From the NCBI GenBank assembly GCA_017554185.1, contig JAFZIU010000128.1, positions 1 to 34,432 on the forward strand: 34,432 bases of DNA. Reading direction: 5' to 3'. Position numbers and translations under genes: made by a program. The stretch comes from Spirochaetia bacterium. GTDB lineage: Bacteria > Spirochaetota > Spirochaetia > CADAEX01. Under the pieces are notes generated by a model. The model saw only the letters and a program-made list of their open reading frames with translations. It was not told the DNA's origin and ran no database searches. Below, piece by piece: positions 15,007 through 23,411 of the stretch. The first letter of the stretch is position 1; each line of letters opens with the position of its first letter.

Positions 15007-15711
15007 CTACTGGTCCCTGTGCCGCTTGCGGGGCATGCCCTCGCTGTCTGCTATCTTTATCTTACGCTCAAGCCGTTTTGAAGCCTTGCTGAGTGAGACA
15101 ATGACTATCATGTACAGGACACCGACAATTGCCCATGTCTGGAGGCTTAAGAAGGTGTTTCCTGCAATGGTGCGGCCCATGTTGGTAAGCTCTGGATAAC
15201 CGATTACAGAAAGGATTGATGTATCCTTAAGGGTTATGATGAACTGGTTGATGATGGAAGGAATCATCACCCTGAAAGCCTGAGGCAGGATTACGCATTT
15301 CATACTTGTGCCATATGTAAGGCCCAGGGAGCGGCTTGCCTCCATCTGCCCCTTGTCTATACTCTCGATTCCGGCACGGAAAATCTCGGCCATGTAGGCA
15401 CCGCAGTTCATAGCCAGTGCTATGGTACCAGCCTGCAGCGCAGGAAGACGGAACCGTGCAAACCCCATCATCTTGAATGCCTGGGGAACACCGAAATAGA
15501 TAAAGAATGCAAGTACAATCAAAGGAACACCACGGACAGCATCTACATAAATTGCTCCTATAATATTCAATATGCGGCTGTGGCTTACATTCATAAGGGC
15601 AAATATAAGACCTATGATCATGGCAAATATAAGTGCCAGGACTGTCAGCACCAGTGTATAGCCCAGGGATCTGAGCAGCATTGTAGAATAATTCTGTAGG
15701 ATAGATATCAT
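15007..15711 (-). CDS. Polar amino-acid ABC transporter, permease
   Basis: A HisM/GlnP-type membrane subunit of 234 residues with about five helices. It has the family EAA loop region (GQMEASRSLGLTYG), followed by LPQAFRVMIPSIINQFI, which contacts the ATPase. ATG 15711 is chosen because AAGGAGT sits about 8 nt upstream; an in-frame upstream ATG at 15753 lies inside the terminator hairpin and adds 14 atypical residues. It sits between the binding protein and the ATPase genes. The short basic C-terminal tail (KRHRDQ) is cytoplasmic. Confidence 0.92.
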   Translation of the reverse strand: MISILQNYSTMLLRSLGYTLVLTVLALIFAMIIGLIFALMNVSHSRILNIIGAIYVDAVRGVPLIVLAFFIYFGVPQAFKMMGFARFRLPALQAGTIALAMNCGAYMAEIFRAGIESIDKGQMEASRSLGLTYGTSMKCVILPQAFRVMIPSIINQFIITLKDTSILSVIGYPELTNMGRTIAGNTFLSLQTWAIVGVLYMIVIVSLSKASKRLERKIKIADSEGMPRKRHRDQ

Positions 15712-15738
15712 CCGCAGTACTCCTTTTAGAAAAAAAAA

Positions 15739-15768
15739 GCCAGAGCCCTCCACCTGGAAAGCTCTGGC
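15739..15768 (-). terminator. Intra-operon terminator after the binding-protein gene
   Basis: GCCAGAGC (15739-15746), 14-nt loop, GCTCTGGC (15761-15768); on the minus strand the stem is followed by a run of nine T. It lies between the binding protein stop (15784) and the permease start (15711), so partial termination should give more binding protein than permease and ATPase. Confidence 0.85.
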
Positions 15769-15783
15769 ACTATGTAATAATTA

Positions 15784-16548
15784 TTACTTAAGATATTTGT
15801 CCAGGATGGCCTGATACTTGCCGTTAGCCTTGATGTTCTTGAGGCCGGCGTTGAACATATCCAGAAGCTCCTGGTTAGCCTTGTTCATGATAGCAAAGCC
15901 GTAAGGTGCACCTTCGCTCTCCATTCCTGCAGGAATCTGAAGCTTGAGGCCTGCATCCTTGATGTTTGCAGCCATGATAGGTGTATCCTCTACACATGCA
16001 GCGCTGTTGCCCAGTACAACGTCGTTGTACATAGCTGGGGAATCGTCGAATACAGAGATTGTGTAGCCATACTTGCTCTGAAGTGCCTTTGCAAAGTCTG
16101 CACCAGCTGTTCCGTTCTTAACTGCTACGTTCTTGCCCTTGAGGTCTTCGAACTTAGCAATCTTGCTGTCTTTTGCAACTACGAATGTCTGTGTAGCAAG
16201 GAAGTAACCTTCGGAGAAGATCCAACCCTTGTCAATGCGCTCCTGCTTGATTGTTGCGCCTGCGATAAGACCGTCTGCCTGGCCAACCTGTACGGCTGCG
16301 ATACCAGCATCCCAGCCCAGTGACTGGAGGTCATACTTGAAGCCCTGATCAGCAGCAACTGCAGCCAGGATATCAACATCAATACCTACGAATTCGTTCT
16401 TCTCGTTGGTATACTCGAATGGTCTGAATACTGTATCAGTAGCAATAATCCAAACTTTCTCTCCAGATGCTTTCTCTTTCTTTCCACCAGCAAAGCAGAT
16501 GCCGGCAACAAGAAGAAGAATAAGAGCGATCATTAAAATCTTTTTCAT
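15784..16548 (-). CDS. Amino-acid ABC transporter, substrate-binding protein
   Basis: A type 3 solute-binding protein of 254 residues. The signal peptide at 1-20 ends in CFA-GGKKE; Cys18 might instead be lipidated, though the preceding residues (AGI) are a weak lipobox. The mature part shows the family pattern: FRPFEYTNEKNEFVGIDVDIL, SLGWDAGIAAVQVGQAD, then FLATQTFVVAK and GKNVAVKNGTAGA. It binds the ligand outside the inner membrane and delivers it to the permease encoded next. AGGAGA lies about 6 nt before the ATG. First gene of its operon, 61 nt after the GH57-like stop. Fold certain; exact ligand unknown. Confidence 0.93.
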   Translation of the reverse strand: MKKILMIALILLLVAGICFAGGKKEKASGEKVWIIATDTVFRPFEYTNEKNEFVGIDVDILAAVAADQGFKYDLQSLGWDAGIAAVQVGQADGLIAGATIKQERIDKGWIFSEGYFLATQTFVVAKDSKIAKFEDLKGKNVAVKNGTAGADFAKALQSKYGYTISVFDDSPAMYNDVVLGNSAACVEDTPIMAANIKDAGLKLQIPAGMESEGAPYGFAIMNKANQELLDMFNAGLKNIKANGKYQAILDKYLK

Positions 16549-16609
16549 TTTTCTCTCCTAATGTTTAGCCTTATATATTTATATACAATATGCAGAAAAG
16601 AAGTTTAAG

Positions 16610-18316
16610 TCAATGGCAGGAAAGCTCAAAGGAAATCTGGCAGCTCTTGCCCGGCTCCAGGGTCCCGGTCTGTCCGAATGCGTAGATAAGTGTGGAAAGA
16701 TACTGGCCGCTGTCATGGAATATGTTGCGGTATGTGAAATGGCTTACCCTGTCCGATGTTAAGGTTATGGTCCTGGACTTGTCCTCGAACTCGATCCCCT
16801 TCTCCAGCATCTTCGGCTGGAATATGTGCTCTGCACTTGAAAGAGATATGTTGAAGCTGACAGCGCCCCCTATGTTGATGGGCAGGCCGCCTATGTTTAT
16901 AAGCTCGTACTTGACTGCAGTAAGGAAGTTGAAGAACCGGTATGTCTTTATGATGCGTATAGGCCCTTCTGCCGTCTTATGCCTGAAAGAGAGGACCAGC
17001 TTCTTGTTCTCCCTGTCGTAGTCGTCCACATCATAGATTATGGAGGAGAAGTCCTCGAAGCCTGAGCTGGTAAGGGTCTCTACATCGCCACGGAACTGGT
17101 CCGGATTGTACATGCTGTCGCGGAAGAGCCCAGGATACTGGTTGTCGGGACAGTAGCTGGCGTAGTTCCATGCCGTAGGTATGTTGTCAAATTCAAATAT
17201 AAGGCCCCCTGCCCTCTGGATATAGGCGTTGCAGGTGTCGCCCTTATACATGTACTGCTTGTATCCCTTGAGCTTGAAGTCATATTTTACAAGAGATGAT
17301 ATGAATGATTCCTGGCTGCGGGACAGCTTCTCTGATGTTATGAAACAGCTGTAGGCCTTGCGGCTGGCCTGGCATGTGAAGGCCGAGAAATAGCCCTGTC
17401 CCTTCCAAAGCTCATCAAGAGCGCTCTTCTTCTTATATTTGTCTCCGCGGATGGAGTTGGCCAGTGTCTGGACATAGATCATCTTGGCATAGAGGTTGTC
17501 CAGCTCCTCCGACTTGAGCAGCACATTCTTGCATATATTCTTGCTTTGGAAATACTCCCTTCCTATTGCAGGATCATCCTTAAGATACTGTGAAGGAGAG
17601 ATAAGCTCTATCGCCTTGTTAGCGGTTATAAGCCTGAAGAATTCATCAAGCCATACCAGGTCCAATACCCTTATGCTCTTGAAATCAAAGAACAGGGAGA
17701 CCACAGGATCCTTTCCCTTGATCTGCAGAAGCTTCTGTATAAATTCTTCGGGAGTCATCTGCCTGCCCTTCTCCAGCAGCTTGTTTGCCAGCGGGAATAT
17801 GGTGATTATCTTGCCCTGGTCCTCGGTCATGGAGACATGGTAGTCGGGAACCCGGTATCCTTCCGGATAGAACAATGCAGATTTGTCAAGGAAAACGTAG
17901 TCTATTCCACAGCTCTTGAGACAGCTGATGAGGGAATTGTCCCAGCTGTTGCTGTCGATAAGGCACCCCTTTGGGCGCTTCATGAACCGCTGCCGTATTG
18001 CAGTGGTAAGGAAATCTATCTGGCCTGTCCTGTCATTGGTCTGGAGCAGCGGAAGATAAGGCTCGTAATATGCACCGCCCAGAATCTCTATCTGCCTGTT
18101 CTTCTTCATCATCTCGGAGATAAGGCTAAGCACCTCAGGATGCTCCTCGGCCAGCCATTCGTACCAGAGGCCGGAGAAATAGAGCACTATAGGGATTGAG
18201 GAATGTCCATAGAGAATCTGAAAGAATGGACGATAGAAAGAATTGTACTCGGACAGAAAAGAATTGCCGGAAATCTGACTAGGCAAATTTCCGGACAATC
18301 CAACAATAAGCTTCAA
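16610..18316 (-). CDS. GH57-fold protein lacking catalytic motifs (probable pseudoenzyme)
   Basis: The 568-residue chain follows the plan of GH57 4-alpha-glucanotransferases/amylases: N-terminal barrel (SFYRPF, VLYFSGLWYEWL, IEILGGAYYEP), a middle helical part and a C-terminal beta domain (from about 370). In the active enzymes motif 1 is HQP, the nucleophile lies in a WLTERVW-type motif and the acid/base in DDGEKFG. Here these read GNLPS (about 9-13), LIDSNSW (119-125, Ser122 replacing Glu) and FDFKSI (210-215). It thus appears unable to hydrolyse and may bind glycans or regulate a true GH57. The start is TTG 18316, with GAGG upstream. It begins 19 nt after rnfB, so it may be on the rnf transcript. 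Confidence 0.8.
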   Translation of the reverse strand: MKLIVGLSGNLPSQISGNSFLSEYNSFYRPFFQILYGHSSIPIVLYFSGLWYEWLAEEHPEVLSLISEMMKKNRQIEILGGAYYEPYLPLLQTNDRTGQIDFLTTAIRQRFMKRPKGCLIDSNSWDNSLISCLKSCGIDYVFLDKSALFYPEGYRVPDYHVSMTEDQGKIITIFPLANKLLEKGRQMTPEEFIQKLLQIKGKDPVVSLFFDFKSIRVLDLVWLDEFFRLITANKAIELISPSQYLKDDPAIGREYFQSKNICKNVLLKSEELDNLYAKMIYVQTLANSIRGDKYKKKSALDELWKGQGYFSAFTCQASRKAYSCFITSEKLSRSQESFISSLVKYDFKLKGYKQYMYKGDTCNAYIQRAGGLIFEFDNIPTAWNYASYCPDNQYPGLFRDSMYNPDQFRGDVETLTSSGFEDFSSIIYDVDDYDRENKKLVLSFRHKTAEGPIRIIKTYRFFNFLTAVKYELINIGGLPINIGGAVSFNISLSSAEHIFQPKMLEKGIEFEDKSRTITLTSDRVSHFTYRNIFHDSGQYLSTLIYAFGQTGTLEPGKSCQISFELSCH

Positions 18317-18326
18317 AAATGCCTCT

Positions 18327-18342
18327 TAAATAAATTTATTTA
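18327..18342. repeat. 16-bp A/T palindrome spanning the rnfB stop codon
   Basis: TAAATAAATTTATTTA is a perfect palindrome at the rnfB to GH57-like junction. It has no G or C, so an RNA hairpin would be weak; it might be a protein site or simply chance. Confidence 0.3.
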
Positions 18343-19148
18343 GAAGCCCTTAAATCAACAATACACTTGGAAGGACAGGATGCACATGCAGTATCCCGCT
18401 CTCCAGTCTTGGAGTAATCAATTGTAGCGAGGAAGTTGTCTACGACAAATCCTCCCTCAGGAGACTTCTTCTCACACATTTTACAACCAATACAGCCAAC
18501 TTTGCAAGCTTTTTTTACAGCAGGTCCTTTATCGTGGCTGTTGCAGTCTACAACATGGCTTGCAGAGATAGGAATCATCCGCATAGCATGGGTAGGACAT
18601 ACCTTGGTGCAGGCACCACAGGAGATACATTTCTCCTTGTCAACCTGAACCAGACCTGTGCCTGTCTTGGAGATAGCACCGGCCGGGCATACCTTGATAC
18701 AGCTTCCGAATCCAAGGCATCCGTATTTGCAGGCTTTGTAGCCCTGGAACATGGCAAATGCCGCGTTACAGTCTTCAATACCCTTGTAGTTCATAGCCTT
18801 TACAGCGTTCTCGTTGTCGCCGCGGCAGTGGCAGTGTGCAACCATCTTCTCTGCAGAAAGGTCGATGGCAACTCCCATGATCTCTGCAATCCGGGCAGCA
18901 GACTTGGCAGCACCTGGAGCACACTTTGTAAGCTCTGTGACAGAGCCGTTGAAGATAGCCTCGGCATAGCCGGAGCAGCCTGCGAATCCGCAGGAACCGC
19001 AGTTGTATCCAGGAAGAGCGGCCTCAAGAGCCTCCAGCTTCTCGTCCTTCTTTACAGCAAAGTGCTTGGCAGCAATGGAAAGGCCTGCTCCGAAGAGTGC
19101 TCCCAGTGCTGTTACGATAATACAAGCAAAAATTATATTCTGTACCAT
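18336..19148 (-). CDS. rnfB: Rnf complex iron-sulfur subunit RnfB
   Basis: RnfB takes electrons from reduced ferredoxin at the inner face of the membrane and feeds the Rnf pump. TM helix at residues 4-26; then the four-cysteine cluster domain with Cys50, 53, 58 and 76 (GYNCGSCGFAGC); then ferredoxin-type CxxCxxCxxxCP motifs (CIKVCP, CISCGACTKVCP), a further CIGCKMC group and a terminal CASC-C group near 255-262. Length 270 is typical of the longer clostridial/spirochaetal form. It is the last rnf gene in the order CDGEAB, 13 nt after rnfA. Confidence 0.95.
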   Translation of the reverse strand: MVQNIIFACIIVTALGALFGAGLSIAAKHFAVKKDEKLEALEAALPGYNCGSCGFAGCSGYAEAIFNGSVTELTKCAPGAAKSAARIAEIMGVAIDLSAEKMVAHCHCRGDNENAVKAMNYKGIEDCNAAFAMFQGYKACKYGCLGFGSCIKVCPAGAISKTGTGLVQVDKEKCISCGACTKVCPTHAMRMIPISASHVVDCNSHDKGPAVKKACKVGCIGCKMCEKKSPEGGFVVDNFLATIDYSKTGERDTACASCPSKCIVDLRASK

Positions 19149-19161
19149 ATCTCTACCCCGC

Positions 19162-19752
19162 TCAACCTATAAGATTGTTCAGCAATGCTGCATCGAATGC
19201 CATGAAAGCCAGAGCCATGAGGCTTGCTGTGATGAATGCGATAGGCACGCCCTTGAATGGCTTTGGAATATCGGTGTCTGCCAGCTTCTCGCGGATGCAG
19301 GACATAAGAACGATAGCCAGAAGGAATCCAAGACCTGCTGCCATACCGGCAACAAAGCTCTCGATTGCATTGTAATTCTTACCTACTGCGATGATTGCAA
19401 TACCAAGTACTGCACAGTTTGTGGTGATAAGCGGAAGGAAGATTCCCAGAGATTTGTACAGGGAAGGTGAAACCTTGCGCACTACCATCTCTACAAACTG
19501 AACCAGAGCAGCGATAACCAGGATGAAGGTGATGGTCTGGAGATAGGTAAGACCGAATGGAACCAGAAGGAAATGCTGGATGCACCATGTGGTCAGGGAA
19601 GCTACGCTGGTTACGAATGTAACGGCGAATCCCATTCCGATGGCAGACTCATAATCCTTGGATACTCCGATGAACGGACACATACCCATGAACTGGTTCA
19701 GAATGAAGTTGTTAATGAAAACATAAGTAATGATAATAGCAATTAATGACAT
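19162..19752 (-). CDS. rnfA: Rnf complex membrane subunit RnfA
   Basis: 196 residues, six predicted helices, with FILNQFMGMCPFIGVSKDYESAIGM near the N-terminus and NCAVLGIAI in the middle, both hallmarks of RnfA/NqrE. RnfA and RnfE together form the inverted membrane pair that carries a buried iron-sulfur cluster used for electron transfer across the membrane; the conserved Cys residues in MCPF and TNCAV fit this. It starts 11 nt after rnfE. Confidence 0.95.
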   Translation of the reverse strand: MSLIAIIITYVFINNFILNQFMGMCPFIGVSKDYESAIGMGFAVTFVTSVASLTTWCIQHFLLVPFGLTYLQTITFILVIAALVQFVEMVVRKVSPSLYKSLGIFLPLITTNCAVLGIAIIAVGKNYNAIESFVAGMAAGLGFLLAIVLMSCIREKLADTDIPKPFKGVPIAFITASLMALAFMAFDAALLNNLIG

Positions 19753-19763
19753 CTTCTACCCCC

Positions 19764-20360
19764 TTATTTCCTTCCTTCCCTGTACTGGAAGTAAGCCTTG
19801 AGCAGTCCAAGTACCAGAAGAGCTCCAGCAGGGAATGCAATGACTCTCATAGGAGCAATGGAGATTACAGGAACTGTGATGACACAGCCTGGAAGTGTGA
19901 TTGTACCGGATCCCAGCACCTCTCTGATCAGGGCTATGAGAGTAAGGGCCAGTGTGAAGCCGATACCCATTCCCAGACCGTCCAGGATGGATGGGAGAAC
20001 CTTGTTCTTGTTGGCGAAAGCCTCGGCACGACCAAGGATGATACAGTTTACTACAATCAGAGGTACGAATACACCCAGTGCGGCATAGAGTGCCGGAGCG
20101 TATGCCTCCATAACCATCTGCACGATAGTTACGAAAGATGCGATTACTACGATGTATGCAGGGATTCTCACGTTGTCTGGAATGAAATTCTTGAGCAGTG
20201 AGATAAAGATGTTGGAGCATACAAGTACGAAAATTACACCTGCGCCCATACCCAGAGCATTGATAACCATTGTGGAGGTTGCCAATGTAGGACAGAGACC
20301 AAGTGCGATGACAAATATCGGGTTTTCTTTGAAAAGACCCTTGGTGAATTCCTTAATCAC
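19764..20360 (-). CDS. rnfE: Rnf complex membrane subunit RnfE
   Basis: 198 residues, six helices, homologous to RnfA. Typical motifs are KENPIFVIALGLCPTLATS at the start and VNCIILGRAEAFA in the middle, each holding a cluster cysteine. The start codon is GTG at 20360, and the preceding rnfG stop overlaps it as GTGA, so translation is coupled. It works with RnfA in the membrane core. Confidence 0.95.
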   Translation of the reverse strand: MIKEFTKGLFKENPIFVIALGLCPTLATSTMVINALGMGAGVIFVLVCSNIFISLLKNFIPDNVRIPAYIVVIASFVTIVQMVMEAYAPALYAALGVFVPLIVVNCIILGRAEAFANKNKVLPSILDGLGMGIGFTLALTLIALIREVLGSGTITLPGCVITVPVISIAPMRVIAFPAGALLVLGLLKAYFQYREGRK

Positions 20361-20911
20361 TTCTGGCCTCCTAATTTCTTAGCAAATTCGCTGCCATACT
20401 CAAGTGCCTTCGATACTCCGGTGAATGTGATGGTTGCGCCGGTCACTGCATCGGCATCGGCAGACTCAAGCATAGTCTTCTTTACAGGAACCGGCTTGTC
20501 TGCACCGGTGCCCTTGAACTTATCCATATACCATGCGTTCTCGGCCTTCTTTCCAAGACCAGGGGTCTCGGAATCTTCCATAAGCTTGGCATCGATGATC
20601 TCGCCATTGGTCTTGAAGTTTGCAAGGATGACCAGGTTTCCGCCATAGCCCATGCTTGTAAGGCTCATGATATAGTTTGTTACCTTTCCGCCGTCAGAAA
20701 CAGGGAAATAGTAGTTTACGCCGGCTCCGTCCCCTTCAACTCTGTCGCCGATAGTTCCGGCCTTGTTGATTACAGAGAGGGCATCCAGCTCGGCCTGTGC
20801 CTTGGAAGCTGCAATCTGCGGTGCTGTGATTCCGTTTACGAATCCCAGAACAAATGCTGCAACCAGACAGATGACGGCAAGCTTGACTGCAATAGTTATA
20901 ATATTTTTCAT
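20357..20911 (-). CDS. rnfG: Rnf complex FMN-binding subunit RnfG
   Basis: A single N-terminal helix (about 7-27) followed by an extracytoplasmic FMN-binding domain. ETPGLG at 115-120 and the flavinylation motif TGATIT at 157-162 are visible; by family knowledge FMN is attached through a phosphoester to the Thr of the S/T-GAT sequence, here Thr160. This needs an ApbE transferase, which is not in the window. The start overlaps the rnfD stop as ATGA. At 184 residues it is of normal length. Confidence 0.95.
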   Translation of the reverse strand: MKNIITIAVKLAVICLVAAFVLGFVNGITAPQIAASKAQAELDALSVINKAGTIGDRVEGDGAGVNYYFPVSDGGKVTNYIMSLTSMGYGGNLVILANFKTNGEIIDAKLMEDSETPGLGKKAENAWYMDKFKGTGADKPVPVKKTMLESADADAVTGATITFTGVSKALEYGSEFAKKLGGQK

Positions 20912-21942
20912 TTCTTTGCCCCCTTCTTGACCGGCTCAACTCCGAACACTCTGGTCTTGCTGAATCTGTCGATCAGCGGAACAGCCATGTTCATAAGTAC
21001 GATAGCCAGGGAAACGCCTTCCGGGAAGGATCCGTAGAACCGGATAAGGAATGTGAGGAAACCGCATCCGATACCGAAGATTATCTGTCCCTTGGAGGAA
21101 AGAGGTGTGGTCACCATATCGGTTGCCATGTAGATGGCACCCAGCATAAGACCGCCGGAGAGCAGGTTGAACAGCACGTCGCCTGTAAAGAGGCTGTGTG
21201 TGAACTTAAGTCCTCCGAAGACCCATGTGAACACTGCGAATGTAAGAAGGTATGCACCCGGGATTTCCCATGTGATGACCTTGCGGTACAGCAGGTAGAT
21301 TCCGCCCAGGATAAGGAGCAGGGCAGAAACCTCGCCGATACATCCGGAGATGTTTCCAAGGAAGAGATCCAGGTAGCCCACATCATAGCCGGCCTGCTTC
21401 ATATATTCGATAGGACCGGATACAGAACCTGTGAAGTCCATCATTCCAGTCTTTACAAATCCCAACGGAGAAGCGCCACCTACGGCATCAATGGTGGCAA
21501 AGTTTGTGCATGGTGCACTCCATTTTGTCATGTAGCTTGTCCATGAGAAGAATACAAAGAGTCTTCCGCCAAGGGCAGGGTTCATCCAGTTGCATCCCAG
21601 ACCGCCGAATGCCCACTTTACTACGAGCATTGCGAAGAGAGAAGCAAGGAACGGCACAAACAGAGGAACTGCAGGAGGCATGTTGTAGCCCACCAGAAGT
21701 CCTGTAAGCACTGCAGAATAGTCTGTCAGGGTAAACTTCTTGAAGACCTTGCACATGATATATTCGCCAAGAACTGCGCCGATGATGGATACAGCGATGA
21801 CGATAAGAGCTTTGACTCCGAACACAAACACACCCCAGATACCGGCAGGGATCAGCGCGATGATAACATCAAGCATGATCCGTGAGGTTGAATCGGGATG
21901 ATGGAGATGCGGGGAGCTTTCAATTATAAAATTATTGTTCAT
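20908..21942 (-). CDS. rnfD: Rnf complex membrane subunit RnfD
   Basis: Multi-helix subunit of the NqrB/RnfD family, 344 residues from ATG 21942 (MNNNFIIESSPHLH). An upstream in-frame start at 22044 would lie deep inside rnfC and add residues unlike the family. Conserved parts seen: SSPHLHHPDSTSRIMLDV, GCNWMNPALGGRLF and MATDMVTTP, the region where family members carry a second covalently bound flavin on Thr. It probably forms part of the ion path. It begins 2 nt after the rnfC stop, with a modest AAGG-type ribosome site. Confidence 0.94.
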   Translation of the reverse strand: MNNNFIIESSPHLHHPDSTSRIMLDVIIALIPAGIWGVFVFGVKALIVIAVSIIGAVLGEYIMCKVFKKFTLTDYSAVLTGLLVGYNMPPAVPLFVPFLASLFAMLVVKWAFGGLGCNWMNPALGGRLFVFFSWTSYMTKWSAPCTNFATIDAVGGASPLGFVKTGMMDFTGSVSGPIEYMKQAGYDVGYLDLFLGNISGCIGEVSALLLILGGIYLLYRKVITWEIPGAYLLTFAVFTWVFGGLKFTHSLFTGDVLFNLLSGGLMLGAIYMATDMVTTPLSSKGQIIFGIGCGFLTFLIRFYGSFPEGVSLAIVLMNMAVPLIDRFSKTRVFGVEPVKKGAKK

Positions 21943-21944
21943 TT

Positions 21945-23279
21945 TCAACCCTTCTTTGGTGGCTTTGGTGCCATTCTCTTTCCAAGTCTGAAGCCCTGGA
22001 CAAGCGGAATATTTGCCGGGCAGACAAATGCACAGCAACCACACTCTTTACAATCCATCAAGTTCAGCTTAAGAGCCTCTGCATACTTTCCGGCATTGAT
22101 CTTCTTGAACAGCTTAGTAGGCTGAAGTCCGATAGGACATGCCTTGAGGCACCGTCCGCACTGGAGGCAGGCGGTCCGCTGGCCTTTCTTGGCCTCGGCT
22201 GCAGAGAGAACCAGGATTCCGGATGTTCCCTTGATTACAGGGGTATCCAGATCGCTGAATGTGAATCCCATCATAGGACCGCCCATGATCAGCTTTACGG
22301 CGTCGTCGGTGAATCCGCCGCACTGCTCAACAAGGTCGCCCACTTTGGTTCCCACCTTAACCAGGTAGTTGCCAGGATTCTTGATTCCGCCGCCTGTTAC
22401 GGTGACTACTCTCTCGTACAGCGGCTTGCCGAGGGCTACTGCCTCGTATACAGCATTCACTGTTCCAACGTTGGATACAACTGCGCCGATAGCGATAGGA
22501 AGCTTTCCGGAAGGAATCTCTTTATCGATAACAGCCTTGAGAAGCTGCTTCTCGTCTCCCTGAGGATATTTAAGCTGCAGCGGAACAATCTCGATGTCGC
22601 CGCCGTTCTTTGCAGCATATTCTTCCATCTTCTTGATTGCATCTGGCTTGTTTGCCTCGATTCCCACAAAGATCTTAGGAGCGTTGATAGCTTTTGCGAT
22701 AATCCGCATACCGATGAAAAGCTGTTCTGTCTTCTCCAGCATAAGTCTGTGGTCTGCAGTCAGGTAAGGCTCGCACTCAACACCGTTGATAACCAGGGCA
22801 TCTACCTTGGAATCTGGCGGAATGCTGTATTTTACATTCACAGGGAATGTAGCTCCACCAAGACCTACAATACCAGCAGCTGCAATCTTGTCCACGATTT
22901 CCTTAGGGGTAAGCTTTTCCCAGTCCGAACCTTCGAACTTGACTTCGCCCGGTTTGAAATCCTCAGCTGTCTCCACAACAACTGCCTTGGTCTTCATTCC
23001 GCTTGCCAGGTAGATATCCTTGATCTCCTTGACAACACCTTTTACTGAGCAGTAAATGTTAGCAGAAATAAAGCCGGCAGCCTTTCCGATAAGCATACCT
23101 TCGTTTACTTCGTCCCCCACCTGTACTAAACATTCAGCAGGAGCGCCGATATGCATGGACATAGGGAATATCAGTGTGCCCTTAACCTCCGCATTGCGGA
23201 TGGCTATAGCATTTGACAATTCCTTATGGCCCGCAGGATGTACACCACCTTTTGAAAAAGTTTTCATGCCGTTTACCAT
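21945..23279 (-). CDS. rnfC: Rnf complex NADH-linked subunit RnfC
   Basis: 444 residues. RnfC is the cytoplasmic subunit exchanging electrons with NAD(H). Visible are the GGVHP start region (FSKGGVHPAGHK), the Gly-rich FMN/NADH site GLGGATFPVNVK, NGVECEPYLTADHRLM, and two ferredoxin cluster motifs near the C-terminus (CLQCGRCLKACP and CKECGCCAFVCP, about 375-425). ATG 23279 is supported by AGGAG 5 nt upstream. First gene of the rnf operon, with its promoter at 23324-23352. Confidence 0.95.
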   Translation of the reverse strand: MVNGMKTFSKGGVHPAGHKELSNAIAIRNAEVKGTLIFPMSMHIGAPAECLVQVGDEVNEGMLIGKAAGFISANIYCSVKGVVKEIKDIYLASGMKTKAVVVETAEDFKPGEVKFEGSDWEKLTPKEIVDKIAAAGIVGLGGATFPVNVKYSIPPDSKVDALVINGVECEPYLTADHRLMLEKTEQLFIGMRIIAKAINAPKIFVGIEANKPDAIKKMEEYAAKNGGDIEIVPLQLKYPQGDEKQLLKAVIDKEIPSGKLPIAIGAVVSNVGTVNAVYEAVALGKPLYERVVTVTGGGIKNPGNYLVKVGTKVGDLVEQCGGFTDDAVKLIMGGPMMGFTFSDLDTPVIKGTSGILVLSAAEAKKGQRTACLQCGRCLKACPIGLQPTKLFKKINAGKYAEALKLNLMDCKECGCCAFVCPANIPLVQGFRLGKRMAPKPPKKG

Positions 23280-23323
23280 TTTCTCCTATTAAGAAGTATT
23301 ATTAATTTGTTTAGTTTCATAAC

Positions 23324-23352
23324 ATCATACCCATATTTGAAGAAAAGGTAAA
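23324..23352 (-). promoter_or_regulatory. Promoter of the rnfCDGEAB operon
   Basis: On the minus strand TTTACC (23352-23347), 17 nt, TATGAT (23329-23324). The transcript should start near 23317, giving a leader of about 37 nt with the AGGAG ribosome site of rnfC. Confidence 0.6.
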
Positions 23353-23378
23353 CTGGGTAACCGATTATTTTTGGGTAT
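23327..23378. promoter_or_regulatory. Three TGGGTA sites between rnfC and the Pr6Pr-like gene
   Basis: TGGGTAT occurs on the minus strand at 23333-23327, TGGGTAA on the plus strand at 23354-23360 and TGGGTAT on the plus strand at 23372-23378. The first overlaps the rnf -10 box. This could be a regulator's operator array; the motif is short and unproven. Confidence 0.3.
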
Positions 23379-23395
23379 CATAAAATAGAAAAAAG

Positions 23396-23404
23396 TGATA
23401 TAAT
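23396..23404 (+). promoter_or_regulatory. Extended -10 promoter of the Pr6Pr-like gene
   Basis: TGATATAAT, a perfect extended -10 element (TGnTATAAT), ends 7 nt before ATG 23412. No good -35 box lies at normal spacing. The start of transcription would be at or one base before the ATG. Confidence 0.55.
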
Positions 23405-23411
23405 CCGGGGT

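Noticed and set aside
15712-15753. Longer permease start at 15753
   Set aside because: It lies within the terminator hairpin after the binding-protein gene; AAGGAGT supports 15711.
18534-19172. A 212-codon plus-strand open frame
   Set aside because: Shadow of rnfB; its Cys content simply mirrors the coding strand.
21943-22044. Longer RnfD start at 22044
   Set aside because: The extra 34 residues lie inside the end of rnfC and do not resemble RnfD; ATG 21942 matches the family N-terminus.
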